A stretch of DNA of 64,000 nt from a bacterium (lineage in GTDB: Bacteria; Desulfobacterota; Binatia; HRBIN30; CADEER01), in NCBI GenBank assembly GCA_019637795.1, contig JAHBUY010000005.1, forward strand, positions 584,902 to 648,901. The letters run 5' to 3'. A program made the position numbers and the translations under genes. Under the pieces are notes generated by a model that saw only the letters and a list, made by a program, of their open reading frames with translations, had not been told where the DNA came from and ran no database searches. This document shows, piece after piece, positions 1-10,536 of the stretch. The first letter of the stretch is position 1, and every line of letters begins with the position of its first letter.

Positions 1-1564
1 TGCCGTCGACGAACTCGAAGCCGGCGCCGCGCGGCAGGGGCGAGACCTCGAGCCAGCAGTCGCCGAACTGGCCACGGCCGCCGGTCTGCTTCTTCAGCCG
101 GCCCTGCGCCTTGGCGTGCCCCTTGATGGTCTCCTTGTACGGGACCTTCGGCGCCTTGAGCTCGACGTCGACGCCGAACTTGCGCTTCAGCTTCTCGACC
201 GCCACCTCGATGTGCAACTGGCCGACGCCGGAGAGGATGATCTCCTTGGTCTGCGCGTCGCGCTGCATCTGCAGCGTCGGGTCCTCCTCCATCAGCTTGT
301 GCAGGCCCTGCACCGCCTTGTCCTCGTCGCCCTTGGCCTTCGGCTCGATGGCGAACGAGATGGCGGCGGAGAACGGGACCAGGCCGGGGTAGCGGATCGG
401 CGCTTTCTCGTCGGCCAGCGTGTGGCCGGCCTCGGTGTCCTTGAGCTTGGCGACGGCGCCGATCTCGCCGGTGGTCAGCTTGTCCACCTGGCTCTGCTTC
501 CTGCCCTCCAGGCGCAGGAGATGGCCGAGGCGCTCCTTGCCGTCCTTCTGCACGTTGAGCACCGTCGAGTCGCTCGCCACCTCCCCGCTCACCACCTGGA
601 ACACCGACAGCTTGCCGGAGAAGGGATCGACGATGTTCTTGAGCACCACCGCCGAGAACGGCGCCGACGGCACGCACTCGCGCTCGATCGGCTCGCCGTT
701 CCTGGGATCCTCGCCGCCGGCGACGCCGAACGGCGCCGGCGTGTGCGCGACCACGAAGTCGAGCAGCGGCGCGATGCCGAGGCCCCTGGCGCCGGCGCCG
801 CACAGCACCGGCACGAAGCGCCGCTCGCGCACCGCGGTGCCGAGCGCGCCGATGAGCTGCTCGTCGGTGAGCGCGCCGCGCTCCAGGTACTGCTCGACCA
901 GCGCGTCGTCGGTCTCGGCCACCGCCTCCATCAGCCGCTCGCGCGCCGCCCTGGCGGCGTCGGCGAGCTCGGTCGGGATCGCCTCCTCCTTCACCTGGCC
1001 GTTGGGCTGGTAGATCAGCGCCTTCATGCTCAGCAGGTCGACCGCCCCCCTGAAGCTGTCGGCGCTGCCGAGCGGAAGCTGGATGGGCACCGGCTTCGCC
1101 TGCAGCAGGTCGGTGAGGTCCGTGAGCGCGCCGTCGAAGTCGGCGTTCTCGCGGTCCATCTTGGTGACGAAGGCGAGCACCGGCAGGCCGAGCTGCTCGG
1201 CGCGGCTCCACACCCGCTCGCCCTCCACCTTGACGCCGCCGGCGTGCGGCTCGAGGACGAACACCGCCACGGTGCAGGCGCGCATGCAGTTGAGGCCGTC
1301 GGTGAGGAAGTTGATGTAGCCCGGCGTGTCGACCACCGTCAGCTCGTGCTTCTTCCATGGCGCGTGGTGGAAGGCGGTGGTCAGGCTCAACTTGCGGCGC
1401 GTCTCCTCGGGCTCGAAGTCGAACGCCGACGTGCCGTCGTCGACGCTGCCGAGCCGGGTCGTCGCGCCGGCGGCAAAGAGGATCGCATCGGCCAGGGACG
1501 TCTTGCCGCCGCCGCCCTGCCCGACGATGCCGACATTCCGGATCTGACTCACCTCGTGTGCCAT
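1..1564 (-). CDS. Elongation factor G-like GTPase (EF-G II type), 3' end outside window
   Basis: The first 521 residues of a translational GTPase are present; the C-terminus lies beyond base 1. The P-loop GQGGGGKT is at residues 15-22, switch II reads VDTPGY (79-83) and the base-specificity motif is TKMDRE, followed by the EF-G domains II and III. Canonical EF-G has AHIDAGKT, DTPGH and NKMD. The glycine-rich P-loop and Tyr at position 83 in place of the catalytic His are typical of the EF-G-like/EF-G II group, so this is probably not the main translocase. A GGAGGACGA Shine-Dalgarno precedes the ATG. It is the last visible gene of a block with coaX; a large stem-loop separates the two. Family assignment is secure; the physiological role is inferred. 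Confidence 0.9.
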   Translation of the reverse strand, partial: MAHEVSQIRNVGIVGQGGGGKTSLADAILFAAGATTRLGSVDDGTSAFDFEPEETRRKLSLTTAFHHAPWKKHELTVVDTPGYINFLTDGLNCMRACTVAVFVLEPHAGGVKVEGERVWSRAEQLGLPVLAFVTKMDRENADFDGALTDLTDLLQAKPVPIQLPLGSADSFRGAVDLLSMKALIYQPNGQVKEEAIPTELADAARAARERLMEAVAETDDALVEQYLERGALTDEQLIGALGTAVRERRFVPVLCGAGARGLGIAPLLDFVVAHTPAPFGVAGGEDPRNGEPIERECVPSAPFSAVVLKNIVDPFSGKLSVFQVVSGEVASDSTVLNVQKDGKERLGHLLRLEGRKQSQVDKLTTGEIGAVAKLKDTEAGHTLADEKAPIRYPGLVPFSAAISFAIEPKAKGDEDKAVQGLHKLMEEDPTLQMQRDAQTKEIILSGVGQLHIEVAVEKLKRKFGVDVELKAPKVPYKETIKGHAKAQGRLKKQTGGRGQFGDCWLEVSPLPRGAGFEFVDG

Positions 1565-1582
1565 TCGTCCTCCGGGCAGGCT

Positions 1583-1661
1583 GTTGGGCTGCTAGGCCGT
1601 TTGGCTGTCAGGGGCCGGACCTCGGACCCCCTAACAGCCAACGGCCCAGCAGCCTAACAAC
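1583..1661. repeat. Long imperfect inverted repeat between coaX copy 1 and the EF-G-like gene
   Basis: Arms of about 32 and 35 nt (1583-1614 and 1627-1661) pair with a few mismatches and one bulge around a 12-nt loop. The element starts just after the coaX stop codon and ends before the ribosome binding site of the EF-G-like gene. No T-tract follows, so it is not a classical terminator. It resembles a REP/MITE-type intergenic palindrome or an mRNA processing hairpin. Confidence 0.6.
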
Positions 1662-2429
1662 CTATTCTTGATTCCGCTCGTAAATGATCCGCAGCCCTTC
1701 CAGGGTCAAGAACTCGTCCACTTCCTCGATGGTGCTCGATTCGGGAGCGACGATCGCGGCCCAACTGCCGGTGGCGAGGACGCGCGCCTTCACCTTGTTC
1801 TCGCGCTGGATGCGCTCGACCAGGCCGTCGACCATGGCGACGTGGCCGAGCACCACTCCCGACTGCATCGCGTGCACGGTGTTGCGGCCGACCACCTGCT
1901 TCGGCGCCACCAGCTCCACCTCGTAGAGCTTGGCGGCGCGCGAGAACAGGGCGTGGCTGGAGATCCCCAGCCCGGGCGCGAGGACGCCGCCGGCGTACTC
2001 GCCGCGCTTGGTGATGTAATCGAGCACCGTCGGCGTGCCGAAGTCGACGACGATGGTGGTGTCGCGCGTGCGTTCGAAGGCGGCGATGGCGTTGACGATG
2101 CGGTCGGCGCCGACCTCCTGCGGCTTGTCGTAGAGGATCGGCATCGCGGTGCGGATGCCCGGCCCCACCACCAGCGGCTCGAGCCCGAGATGCTTGCGGC
2201 AGAGGGCGCTGATCGTGACGTTCATCGCCGGCACCACGCACGCCACCGCGACGCCGCCCAGGTCCGCCGCCTCCGGGCCGCTGAGCAGACTGCGGATCAG
2301 CACCCCGTACTCGTCCTCGGTCCGCCCCTCCTCCGTCTGGATGCGCCAGTGCTGCAGCAGCCTGGCGCCCTCGTACACGCCGAGCACGGTGTGGGTGTTG
2401 CCGACGTCGATCACCAACAGTTTCGCCAT
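1662..2429 (-). CDS. coaX: Type III pantothenate kinase, copy 1
   Basis: Cytoplasmic enzyme that phosphorylates pantothenate, the first step of coenzyme A synthesis. The 255 residues show the ASKHA-fold signatures: DVGNTHTVLG (phosphate 1, residues 8-17), GADR with the catalytic Asp, VVDFGTPTVLDY (phosphate 2) and APGLGISSHALF. The Ala usual in DFGTA is Pro here. Length is normal for CoaX. It lies directly downstream of a second coaX, with about 80 bp between them occupied by an inverted repeat. The valS-nadC-birA-coaX order known from related bacteria supports a place in the cofactor/translation block. Function is confident; why there are two copies is not clear. Confidence 0.93.
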   Translation of the reverse strand: MAKLLVIDVGNTHTVLGVYEGARLLQHWRIQTEEGRTEDEYGVLIRSLLSGPEAADLGGVAVACVVPAMNVTISALCRKHLGLEPLVVGPGIRTAMPILYDKPQEVGADRIVNAIAAFERTRDTTIVVDFGTPTVLDYITKRGEYAGGVLAPGLGISSHALFSRAAKLYEVELVAPKQVVGRNTVHAMQSGVVLGHVAMVDGLVERIQRENKVKARVLATGSWAAIVAPESSTIEEVDEFLTLEGLRIIYERNQE

Positions 2430-2443
2430 GCCAGACCCTCAGA

Positions 2444-2520
2444 CACAGATGGACACCGACTGCCACCGTTCGACCCGCCAACCCCGGCGTTCAGCGGTGG
2501 CCACCGGTGTTCATCCGTGG
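2444..2520. repeat. Inverted-repeat element between the two coaX copies
   Basis: About 25-nt arms (2444-2468 and 2495-2520) are imperfectly complementary, built on a CACAGATGGACACCG / CGGTGTTCATCCGTG motif. The right arm encodes the last residues and the TGA stop of coaX copy 2. Such 'acagatgaacacc' palindromes are a familiar style of intergenic repeat in delta-proteobacterial-like genomes (recalled, not searched). Confidence 0.55.
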
Positions 2521-3266
2521 TTTCGCTCATGCAGCAGCCGCAGTCCATCCAGCGTCAGAAACTCATCCACCTCCCCGATCGTCTCGCACTCGGGGGCGAT
2601 GACGCTTGCCAGGCCGCCGGTGGCGAGCACACGCGCCGCGACGCCCTGCTCGCGCTGGATGCGGCGCACCAGGCCATCGACGGTGGCGGCGTGGCCGAGC
2701 AGGATGCCGGCCTGCAGCGCGTGCGCGGTGGTGCGGCCGACGGTGTGTGGCGGGCGCCGCAATTCCACCGCGGTGAGGCGCGCCGCGCCGGCGAACAGCG
2801 CCTGGCTGGCGATGCGGATGCCGGGGCAGATGATGCCGCCGGGATAGGCGCCGTCGGCGGTGACGTACTCGATCTTGGTGGCGGTGCCGAAGTCGACCAC
2901 GATCGCCGCGCCGCGCGTCCGCTCCCAGGCCGCGACGGCGTTCACCAGACGGTCGCTGCCGAGCGTGTGCGGCGTCTCGTACTGGATCGCCAGCCCGGTG
3001 CGGATGCCCGGCGCCACCACCAGCAGCGCGAGCCCGAGGTACTTGCGGCACAGCTCGCGGAAGGTGCCGGTGAGCGCCGGCACGACGCACGACAGGGCGG
3101 CGCCGGTGATCGTCGTCTCGCGCAGCAACTCGCGCACCAGCACCGCGTGCTCGTCCTCGGTGCGCGCCGCGTTGGTCTCGATCCGCCAGTGCCGGGCCAG
3201 CCGCGCGCCCTCGTAGAGCCCGAGCACCGTGTGGGTGTTGCCGACGTCGATGGCGAGGACGCTCAT
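2511..3266 (-). CDS. coaX: Type III pantothenate kinase, copy 2
   Basis: This 251-residue CoaX paralogue starts at the ATG before SVLAIDVGNTHTVLGLYEG, which matches the start of copy 1; the upstream in-frame extension is low-complexity and was discarded. It keeps DVGNTHTVLG, GSDR (catalytic Asp) and DFGTATKIEY, so both substrate loops look intact. Ala and Thr are canonical here, but Asp is replaced by Glu in the DFGTAT.. context. It should catalyse pantothenate phosphorylation. The two copies are clearly diverged from each other, pointing to an old duplication or acquisition. The gene lies next to a divergent plus-strand TPR/phosphoesterase pair that separates it from birA. Confidence 0.92.
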   Translation of the reverse strand: MSVLAIDVGNTHTVLGLYEGARLARHWRIETNAARTEDEHAVLVRELLRETTITGAALSCVVPALTGTFRELCRKYLGLALLVVAPGIRTGLAIQYETPHTLGSDRLVNAVAAWERTRGAAIVVDFGTATKIEYVTADGAYPGGIICPGIRIASQALFAGAARLTAVELRRPPHTVGRTTAHALQAGILLGHAATVDGLVRRIQREQGVAARVLATGGLASVIAPECETIGEVDEFLTLDGLRLLHERNHG

Positions 3267-3382
3267 CCGCAGGACCGAGAAACCATAGTTGGCCGGGCAG
3301 CGCCACCGGCGTCGCTCGACGCCGGGACCGCGAACCACATTTCCGGTTGCGAAGTCGCCACCGCCCGTGGCAACGGTCGCCT

Positions 3383-4255
3383 ATGGGGGTCTCCCGCGCG
3401 GCCGCGCTGGCCGGCACCGTGCTGCTGCTGTGCGCCGCGACCGCGCGCGCGCACGTCGGCGCCGACGAGCTGCTGGCGGCGGCGCGCAGCGCCGCCGCCG
3501 CGCATCCGGGCGATGCCGTCGCGCACCTGCACCTGGCGCAGGCGCTGCGGATCGCCGGCGACTGGAACGGCGCCCTGGTGGCGCTCGGCGCCGCGCAGCG
3601 CGCCGGCGCCGACCTCGACGAGGTGGCGGCCATGCGCGCCGGCGTGTTGCTCGACGCCGCCCGCCCCGCCGACGCCCTCGCCGAGCTCGATCGCCTGCTC
3701 GCCCGCCGTCCGGAGGCGCCGGCCGCCCACTACGACCGCGGCCGCGCCTGCCTGGCGCTCGGCCGCACCGCCGACGCGGCGCGCGAGCTGGCGATCGCCG
3801 TCGCCACCCTGCCGGCGCCGCGGCCGGAGCAGGTGCTGCTGCTCGGCGACGCCCTGCTGGCGCAGGGCCGCGTCGCCGACGCCATCGCGGCGCTCGACGC
3901 CGGCATGGCCCGCCTCGGCCTCATCGCCGCCCTGCAGCTCCCGGCCGTCGACCTCGAGCTGCGGCGCGACCGCAGCGACGCGGCGCTGGCGCGCCTCGAC
4001 GCGCTGCTGGCGCGCGCCGGCGGCAACCCGGCCTGGCTGGTGCGCCGGGCCGAGATCCTGACCCGCGCCGGCCGCCCGGACGAGGCGCGCGCCGCCTACC
4101 AGGACGCGGCCGCCCTGCTCGCCGCGCACGCCGGCAACCGCCGCATCCACGCCTTCGACGCGCTCGCCGACCAGATCGCCGCCGCGCTGGCGGCCACACC
4201 ACCCGGGGGGACCGACATATGTGGACTCCAATCCGACGCAGCCTGGCTGCGCTGA
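3383..4255 (+). CDS. Exported TPR-repeat protein
   Basis: About 290 residues. The N-terminus carries a signal peptide (hydrophobic stretch followed by ATARAHVG). The rest is helical, Ala/Leu-rich, with tetratricopeptide-like repeats (for example AAHYDRGRACLALGRTADAA and GRPDEARAAYQDAAALL). TPR proteins act as scaffolds; no partner can be read from the sequence. The 3' end overlaps the phosphoesterase start by 37 bp in another frame, indicating a two-gene operon. The ATG at GVSRAAALAG was chosen because the signal peptide begins there. Export is inferred. Confidence 0.75.
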   Translation: MGVSRAAALAGTVLLLCAATARAHVGADELLAAARSAAAAHPGDAVAHLHLAQALRIAGDWNGALVALGAAQRAGADLDEVAAMRAGVLLDAARPADALAELDRLLARRPEAPAAHYDRGRACLALGRTADAARELAIAVATLPAPRPEQVLLLGDALLAQGRVADAIAALDAGMARLGLIAALQLPAVDLELRRDRSDAALARLDALLARAGGNPAWLVRRAEILTRAGRPDEARAAYQDAAALLAAHAGNRRIHAFDALADQIAAALAATPPGGTDICGLQSDAAWLR

Positions 4256-6009
4256 TCCTGCTCGCCGCGGCCTCCGCGGCACCGGCCGCGGTCGTCACCC
4301 GCGGCCCCTACCTGCAGATGCCGCGCCCCACCGGCATGGTGGTGCGCTGGCGCACCGACGTGCCGACGACCAGTCGGGTGTCGTATGGCGACGCGCCCAC
4401 GTCGCTCTTCGAGACCGTCGACGACCCGACCCTCACCACCGAGCACGAAATCGCCCTCACCGGCCTCACCGCCGGCACGACGGCGTACTACGCGGTGGGC
4501 GAAATCGGCCTGCCCCTGGCCGGCGGCGACGCCGACCACTACCTGCGCACGCCGCCCCCGACCGGCAGCAGCCAGCCGTACCGGCTGTGGGCCATCGGCG
4601 ACGCCGGCTTCACCGGTCCCGACCTCGACGCGGTGCGCGACGCCTTCATCGCCTACAACGGCGGTCCCGCCACCGACCTCTTCCTGCTGCTCGGCGACAA
4701 CGCCTACCTCTTCGCCACCGACGCGCAGTACCAGGCGGCGGTCTTCGACGAGCACGCCGCCATGCTGCGCACCACCCCGGTCTGGTCGGTGTTCGGCAAC
4801 CACGAGATCCTGTCGTCGAACCCGCTCACCCAGACCGGGCCCTACTTCGCCATGTTCACCTTCCCGACCGCGGCGCAGCTCGGCGGCGTCGCCTCGGGCA
4901 GCGAGGCCTACTTCTCCTTCGACTACGGCAACACGCATTTCATCGTCCTCGACTCGGAGGAGGCGCCGACCTCTCCCTCGACGCCGATGCTCACCTGGCT
5001 GACCGCCGACCTGCAGGCGGCGGTGCTGCAGAACCCGACGTGGATCATCGCCACCTGGCACCGGCCGCCGTACAGCAAGGGGCAGTTGCACGATTCCGAC
5101 ACCGAGCTGGGGGAGATCCGCATGCGCCAGTACGTGCTGCCGATCCTCGACACCTACGGCGTCGACGTCGTCTTCTCCGGCCACAGCCACAGCTACGAGC
5201 GCAGCTACCTGCTCGACGGCCACTACGGACTGTCGCCCACCTTCAACGCCAGCTTCAAAGTCGAGCCCGGCGACGGCGACCCGGCCGGCGACGGCGCCTA
5301 CCGCAAGGTCGACACCGGCCCGGCGCCACACAGCGGAACGGTCTACGTCGTCAGCGGCAGCGGCAGCGAGGTGCGCACGACGACGCTCAATCATCCGGCG
5401 ATGGTCCGCGGCCTGCTCGAGCTCGGCTCGGTGGTGCTCGACGTGGACGACACCACGCTGACCGCCCGCTTCCTCACCAGCACCGGCGCCATCCACGACA
5501 CCTTCCGCATCGTCAAGGGACTGAGCTGCCCGCCGGCGCCGGCCACCGGCTGCGGCGCGGCGCCGAAGGGCAAGCTGCTGCTGGCCGCCAACGCCGACCC
5601 GAGCAAGGACAAGTGGCAGTGGAAGTGGAAGGGCGGCGCGCTCGATGCCGCCGCCGTCGGCGACCCGAGCGGCCAGACCGACCTCGCGGTGTGCGTCTAC
5701 GACGCCGGCGGCGCCCTGGTCGGCGGCGCCATTCCGCACGGCACCGCCGGCTGGACCGCCAAGCCCACCAGCCTCGCATTCAAGGACGACACCCTGGCGC
5801 TGCACGGCCTCAACAAGATCACCCTCAAGTTCACGGCCGGCATGATCCTCGCCAAGGCCAAGGGCGCCAACGCCGCCGTGCCGACCCTGCCGGTCACGGC
5901 GCCATTGAAGGCGCAGCTCGTGAACCTCGACAGCGGCGCCTGCTGGGAGTCCGTCTTCGCGACGGCGAAGAAGAACACCGACAAGAAGGTGATCGCGGTC
6001 GCGCCCTGA
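4219..6009 (+). CDS. Secreted purple-acid-phosphatase-like metallophosphoesterase
   Basis: 596 residues with a signal peptide (LAALILLAAASAAPAA). A fibronectin-like purple acid phosphatase N-domain (about 25-115) precedes the calcineurin-like catalytic domain. Metal ligand motifs are in order: GDAG (near 127), GDNAY (159), GNHE (193), HRPPYSKG (281) and GHSHSYER (321). It probably hydrolyses phosphomonoesters outside the cytoplasm. Residues 440-596 form an extra C-terminal domain that also ends the beta-helix protein at 17.6-19.5 kb. A GGGGGGA Shine-Dalgarno precedes the ATG. It is translationally close to the TPR gene and ends at a convergent GC-rich hairpin. Fold is confident; the substrate is unknown. 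Confidence 0.88.
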   Translation: MWTPIRRSLAALILLAAASAAPAAVVTRGPYLQMPRPTGMVVRWRTDVPTTSRVSYGDAPTSLFETVDDPTLTTEHEIALTGLTAGTTAYYAVGEIGLPLAGGDADHYLRTPPPTGSSQPYRLWAIGDAGFTGPDLDAVRDAFIAYNGGPATDLFLLLGDNAYLFATDAQYQAAVFDEHAAMLRTTPVWSVFGNHEILSSNPLTQTGPYFAMFTFPTAAQLGGVASGSEAYFSFDYGNTHFIVLDSEEAPTSPSTPMLTWLTADLQAAVLQNPTWIIATWHRPPYSKGQLHDSDTELGEIRMRQYVLPILDTYGVDVVFSGHSHSYERSYLLDGHYGLSPTFNASFKVEPGDGDPAGDGAYRKVDTGPAPHSGTVYVVSGSGSEVRTTTLNHPAMVRGLLELGSVVLDVDDTTLTARFLTSTGAIHDTFRIVKGLSCPPAPATGCGAAPKGKLLLAANADPSKDKWQWKWKGGALDAAAVGDPSGQTDLAVCVYDAGGALVGGAIPHGTAGWTAKPTSLAFKDDTLALHGLNKITLKFTAGMILAKAKGANAAVPTLPVTAPLKAQLVNLDSGACWESVFATAKKNTDKKVIAVAP

Positions 6010-6014
6010 GGCCC

Positions 6015-6052
6015 GCCGCCCGCCGTCGGCCCGGGCGCCGGCGGCGGGCGGC
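6015..6052. terminator. Convergent GC hairpin between phosphoesterase and birA
   Basis: A perfect 11-bp stem (6015-6025 with 6042-6052) sits exactly between the ends of two convergent genes. There is no strong T-tract on either side, so it may be a weak bidirectional terminator. Confidence 0.55.
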
Positions 6053-6853
6053 TCAGCGCGTCCGGTAGCCGCCGATCACCGTCACGTCGCCGGCGACGAC
6101 GCGGTGCTCGCGGCCGTCGTCGCGGCGGATGCGCAGGGCGCCGTCGTCGTCGAGGCCGAGGACATCGCCCTCGACCGTGCCGCTCGGCTCGGCGACGTGG
6201 ATGCGGCGACCGACCAGTGGCGCGAGCTGCCGCCAGGCCGCCGCGATGGGCGCGAATCCGTCGCGGCGCCACTCGTCGTAGCGGCGCTCGAGGGCGGTGA
6301 GCAGCCGTCCGGCGAAGCGGGCGCGATCGACCTCGACGCCGCCGGCCAGGTGGAGCGAGGTCGCCTTGTCGCGCAGCTCGTCGGGAAAGTCGCCGGCGCC
6401 GCTGTTGAGGTTGACGCCGATGCCGAGGATCACCGCCCGCTCGCCGCGGCTCTGCTCCATCTCGGCCAGGATGCCGGCGGCCTTGCGGTCGCCGAGCAGG
6501 ACGTCGTTCGGCCACTTGATCGCCGCCTGCGGGCACCACTCGCGGATCGTCTCGCAGGTGGCGACGCCGGCGAGCAGGCTGATCTGCGCCAGGCGCTCCG
6601 GCGGCAGATCGCAGCGCAGGACGATCGAGACGTAGAGGTTCTTGCGCGCCGGCGACACCCACTCGCGGCCCAGCCGGCCGCGGCCGCGGCGCTGCGCATC
6701 GGCGATCACCACCACCCCGTCCGCCGCGCCCGCCGCCGCCATCTCGCGCGCCGTGCTGTTGGTCGAGTCGAGGACCTCGAAGCAGTGCAGCTCGCGGCCG
6801 AGCCACTCGGTGCCGAGATGGGGGAGGATCGACTCGCGGGACAGCGGATGCAT
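6053..6853 (-). CDS. birA: Biotin--[acetyl-CoA-carboxylase] ligase
   Basis: 266 residues. The enzyme activates biotin with ATP and attaches it to the biotin-carrier protein. Signatures are STNSTAREMA near the N-terminus, GRGRLGREW (biotinyl-adenylate loop) and KWPNDVLL, then a C-terminal SH3-like domain. There is no N-terminal helix-turn-helix, so this is a ligase-only form without the repressor function of E. coli BirA. The start at MHPLSRESIL follows 38 bp after nadC in the same direction. The valS-nadC-birA order is conserved in related bacteria and indicates one operon. Confidence 0.93.
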   Translation of the reverse strand: MHPLSRESILPHLGTEWLGRELHCFEVLDSTNSTAREMAAAGAADGVVVIADAQRRGRGRLGREWVSPARKNLYVSIVLRCDLPPERLAQISLLAGVATCETIREWCPQAAIKWPNDVLLGDRKAAGILAEMEQSRGERAVILGIGVNLNSGAGDFPDELRDKATSLHLAGGVEVDRARFAGRLLTALERRYDEWRRDGFAPIAAAWRQLAPLVGRRIHVAEPSGTVEGDVLGLDDDGALRIRRDDGREHRVVAGDVTVIGGYRTR

Positions 6854-6861
6854 TCGAGGTT

Positions 6862-6888
6862 CCACCGCGGCAACGCCCAGACGCGGAG
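6862..6888 (-). repeat. 27-bp intergenic repeat, copy in the nadC-birA gap
   Basis: Read on the minus strand, this 27-mer matches 22 of 27 bases of the plus-strand sequence at 7740-7766 in the neighbouring gap. The two copies are in inverted orientation around nadC and could pair in the transcript. Confidence 0.55.
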
Positions 6889-6891
6889 GCC

Positions 6892-7734
6892 TCAGATCGC
6901 GATCTTCATGCTGATGTCCACGGCGGCGGCGGAGTGCGTCAGCGCGCCGACCGAGATGAGGTCCACGCCCGTCTCCGCGATCGCGCGGATGGTCTCCAGC
7001 GTCACGCCGCCGGAGGCCTCGACGATGGCGCGGCCGCCGATGTGGCGCACCGCCGCGGCGAGCTCGGCCACGGACATGTTGTCGAGCAGGATCGCGTCGG
7101 CGCCGCCGCCGAGCGCCGCATCGACCTGCGCCAGGGTGGCGCATTCGATCTCGATGCGCAGCCCGTGCGGCGCCCCGGCGCGCGCCGCCTGCAACGCGGC
7201 GGCGACGCCGCCGGCGGCGGTGATGTGGTTGTCCTTGATCAGGATGCCGTCGTCGAGGCCGCTGCGGTGGTTCGCGCCGCCGCCCATGCGGACCGCGTGC
7301 TTCTCCAGCGCGCGGAGACCGGGCGTGGTCTTGCGCGTGTCGATGACCCGCGCCCTGGTGCCGGCGATCGCCTCGACGTAGCGGCGCGTCAGCGTGGCGA
7401 CGCCGCTCAACCGCTGCACGAGGTTCAGCGCCAGGCGTTCGCCGACCAGCAGATCGGCCGCCGGTCCCGCGACCGTCGCCAGGACGGCGCCGGCGGCGAA
7501 CGCCGCCCCATCGCTCATCCGCTCCTCGACGCGCACCGCGGCGCTGATCAGCCCGAACACGCGCGCCACCAGTGGCAGGCCGGCGAGCACGCCCGGCTGC
7601 TTCGCCCGCAGCGTGCCGGTGGCCTGGACGCCGGCCGGCACCGTGAGCCGGGTCGTGACGTCGCCGCGGCCGATGTCCTCCGCCAACGCGGCGCGCAGCA
7701 ACGAATCGACCTGCGACAGCTCGAACACCGTCAT
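6892..7734 (-). CDS. nadC: Nicotinate-nucleotide pyrophosphorylase (quinolinate phosphoribosyltransferase)
   Basis: 280 residues. It converts quinolinate and PRPP into nicotinate mononucleotide, CO2 and pyrophosphate in de novo NAD synthesis. Motifs include EDIGRGDVTTRL at the N-terminus, RVIDTRKTTPGLR with the RKT substrate-binding residues, HRSGLDDGILIKDNH, and GGVTLETI / DLISVGALTHS near the C-terminus. The start MTVFELSQVDS follows a GGAG that lies inside an intergenic repeat 32 bp downstream of valS. Length and motifs are standard. It sits in the valS-nadC-birA operon. Confidence 0.95.
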   Translation of the reverse strand: MTVFELSQVDSLLRAALAEDIGRGDVTTRLTVPAGVQATGTLRAKQPGVLAGLPLVARVFGLISAAVRVEERMSDGAAFAAGAVLATVAGPAADLLVGERLALNLVQRLSGVATLTRRYVEAIAGTRARVIDTRKTTPGLRALEKHAVRMGGGANHRSGLDDGILIKDNHITAAGGVAAALQAARAGAPHGLRIEIECATLAQVDAALGGGADAILLDNMSVAELAAAVRHIGGRAIVEASGGVTLETIRAIAETGVDLISVGALTHSAAAVDISMKIAI

Positions 7735-7739
7735 CGCGT

Positions 7740-7766
7740 CTCCGCGTCTCGGCGCCTCTGCGGTGG
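7740..7766 (+). repeat. 27-bp intergenic repeat, copy in the valS-nadC gap
   Basis: Partner of the inverted copy at 6862-6888. On the transcribed (minus) strand this copy ends in GCGGAG a few bases before the nadC ATG, so it supplies the probable ribosome binding site. Confidence 0.55.
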
Positions 7767-10454
<2,688 letters not shown>

Positions 10455-10536
10455 CGGCCGCACGGCTTCAAGCCGGCTCCACCGCCGTGCAACCGCGCGC
10501 CCGCGCGTGCGGGCGGCATCCGCCGCCGCCGCTGGG

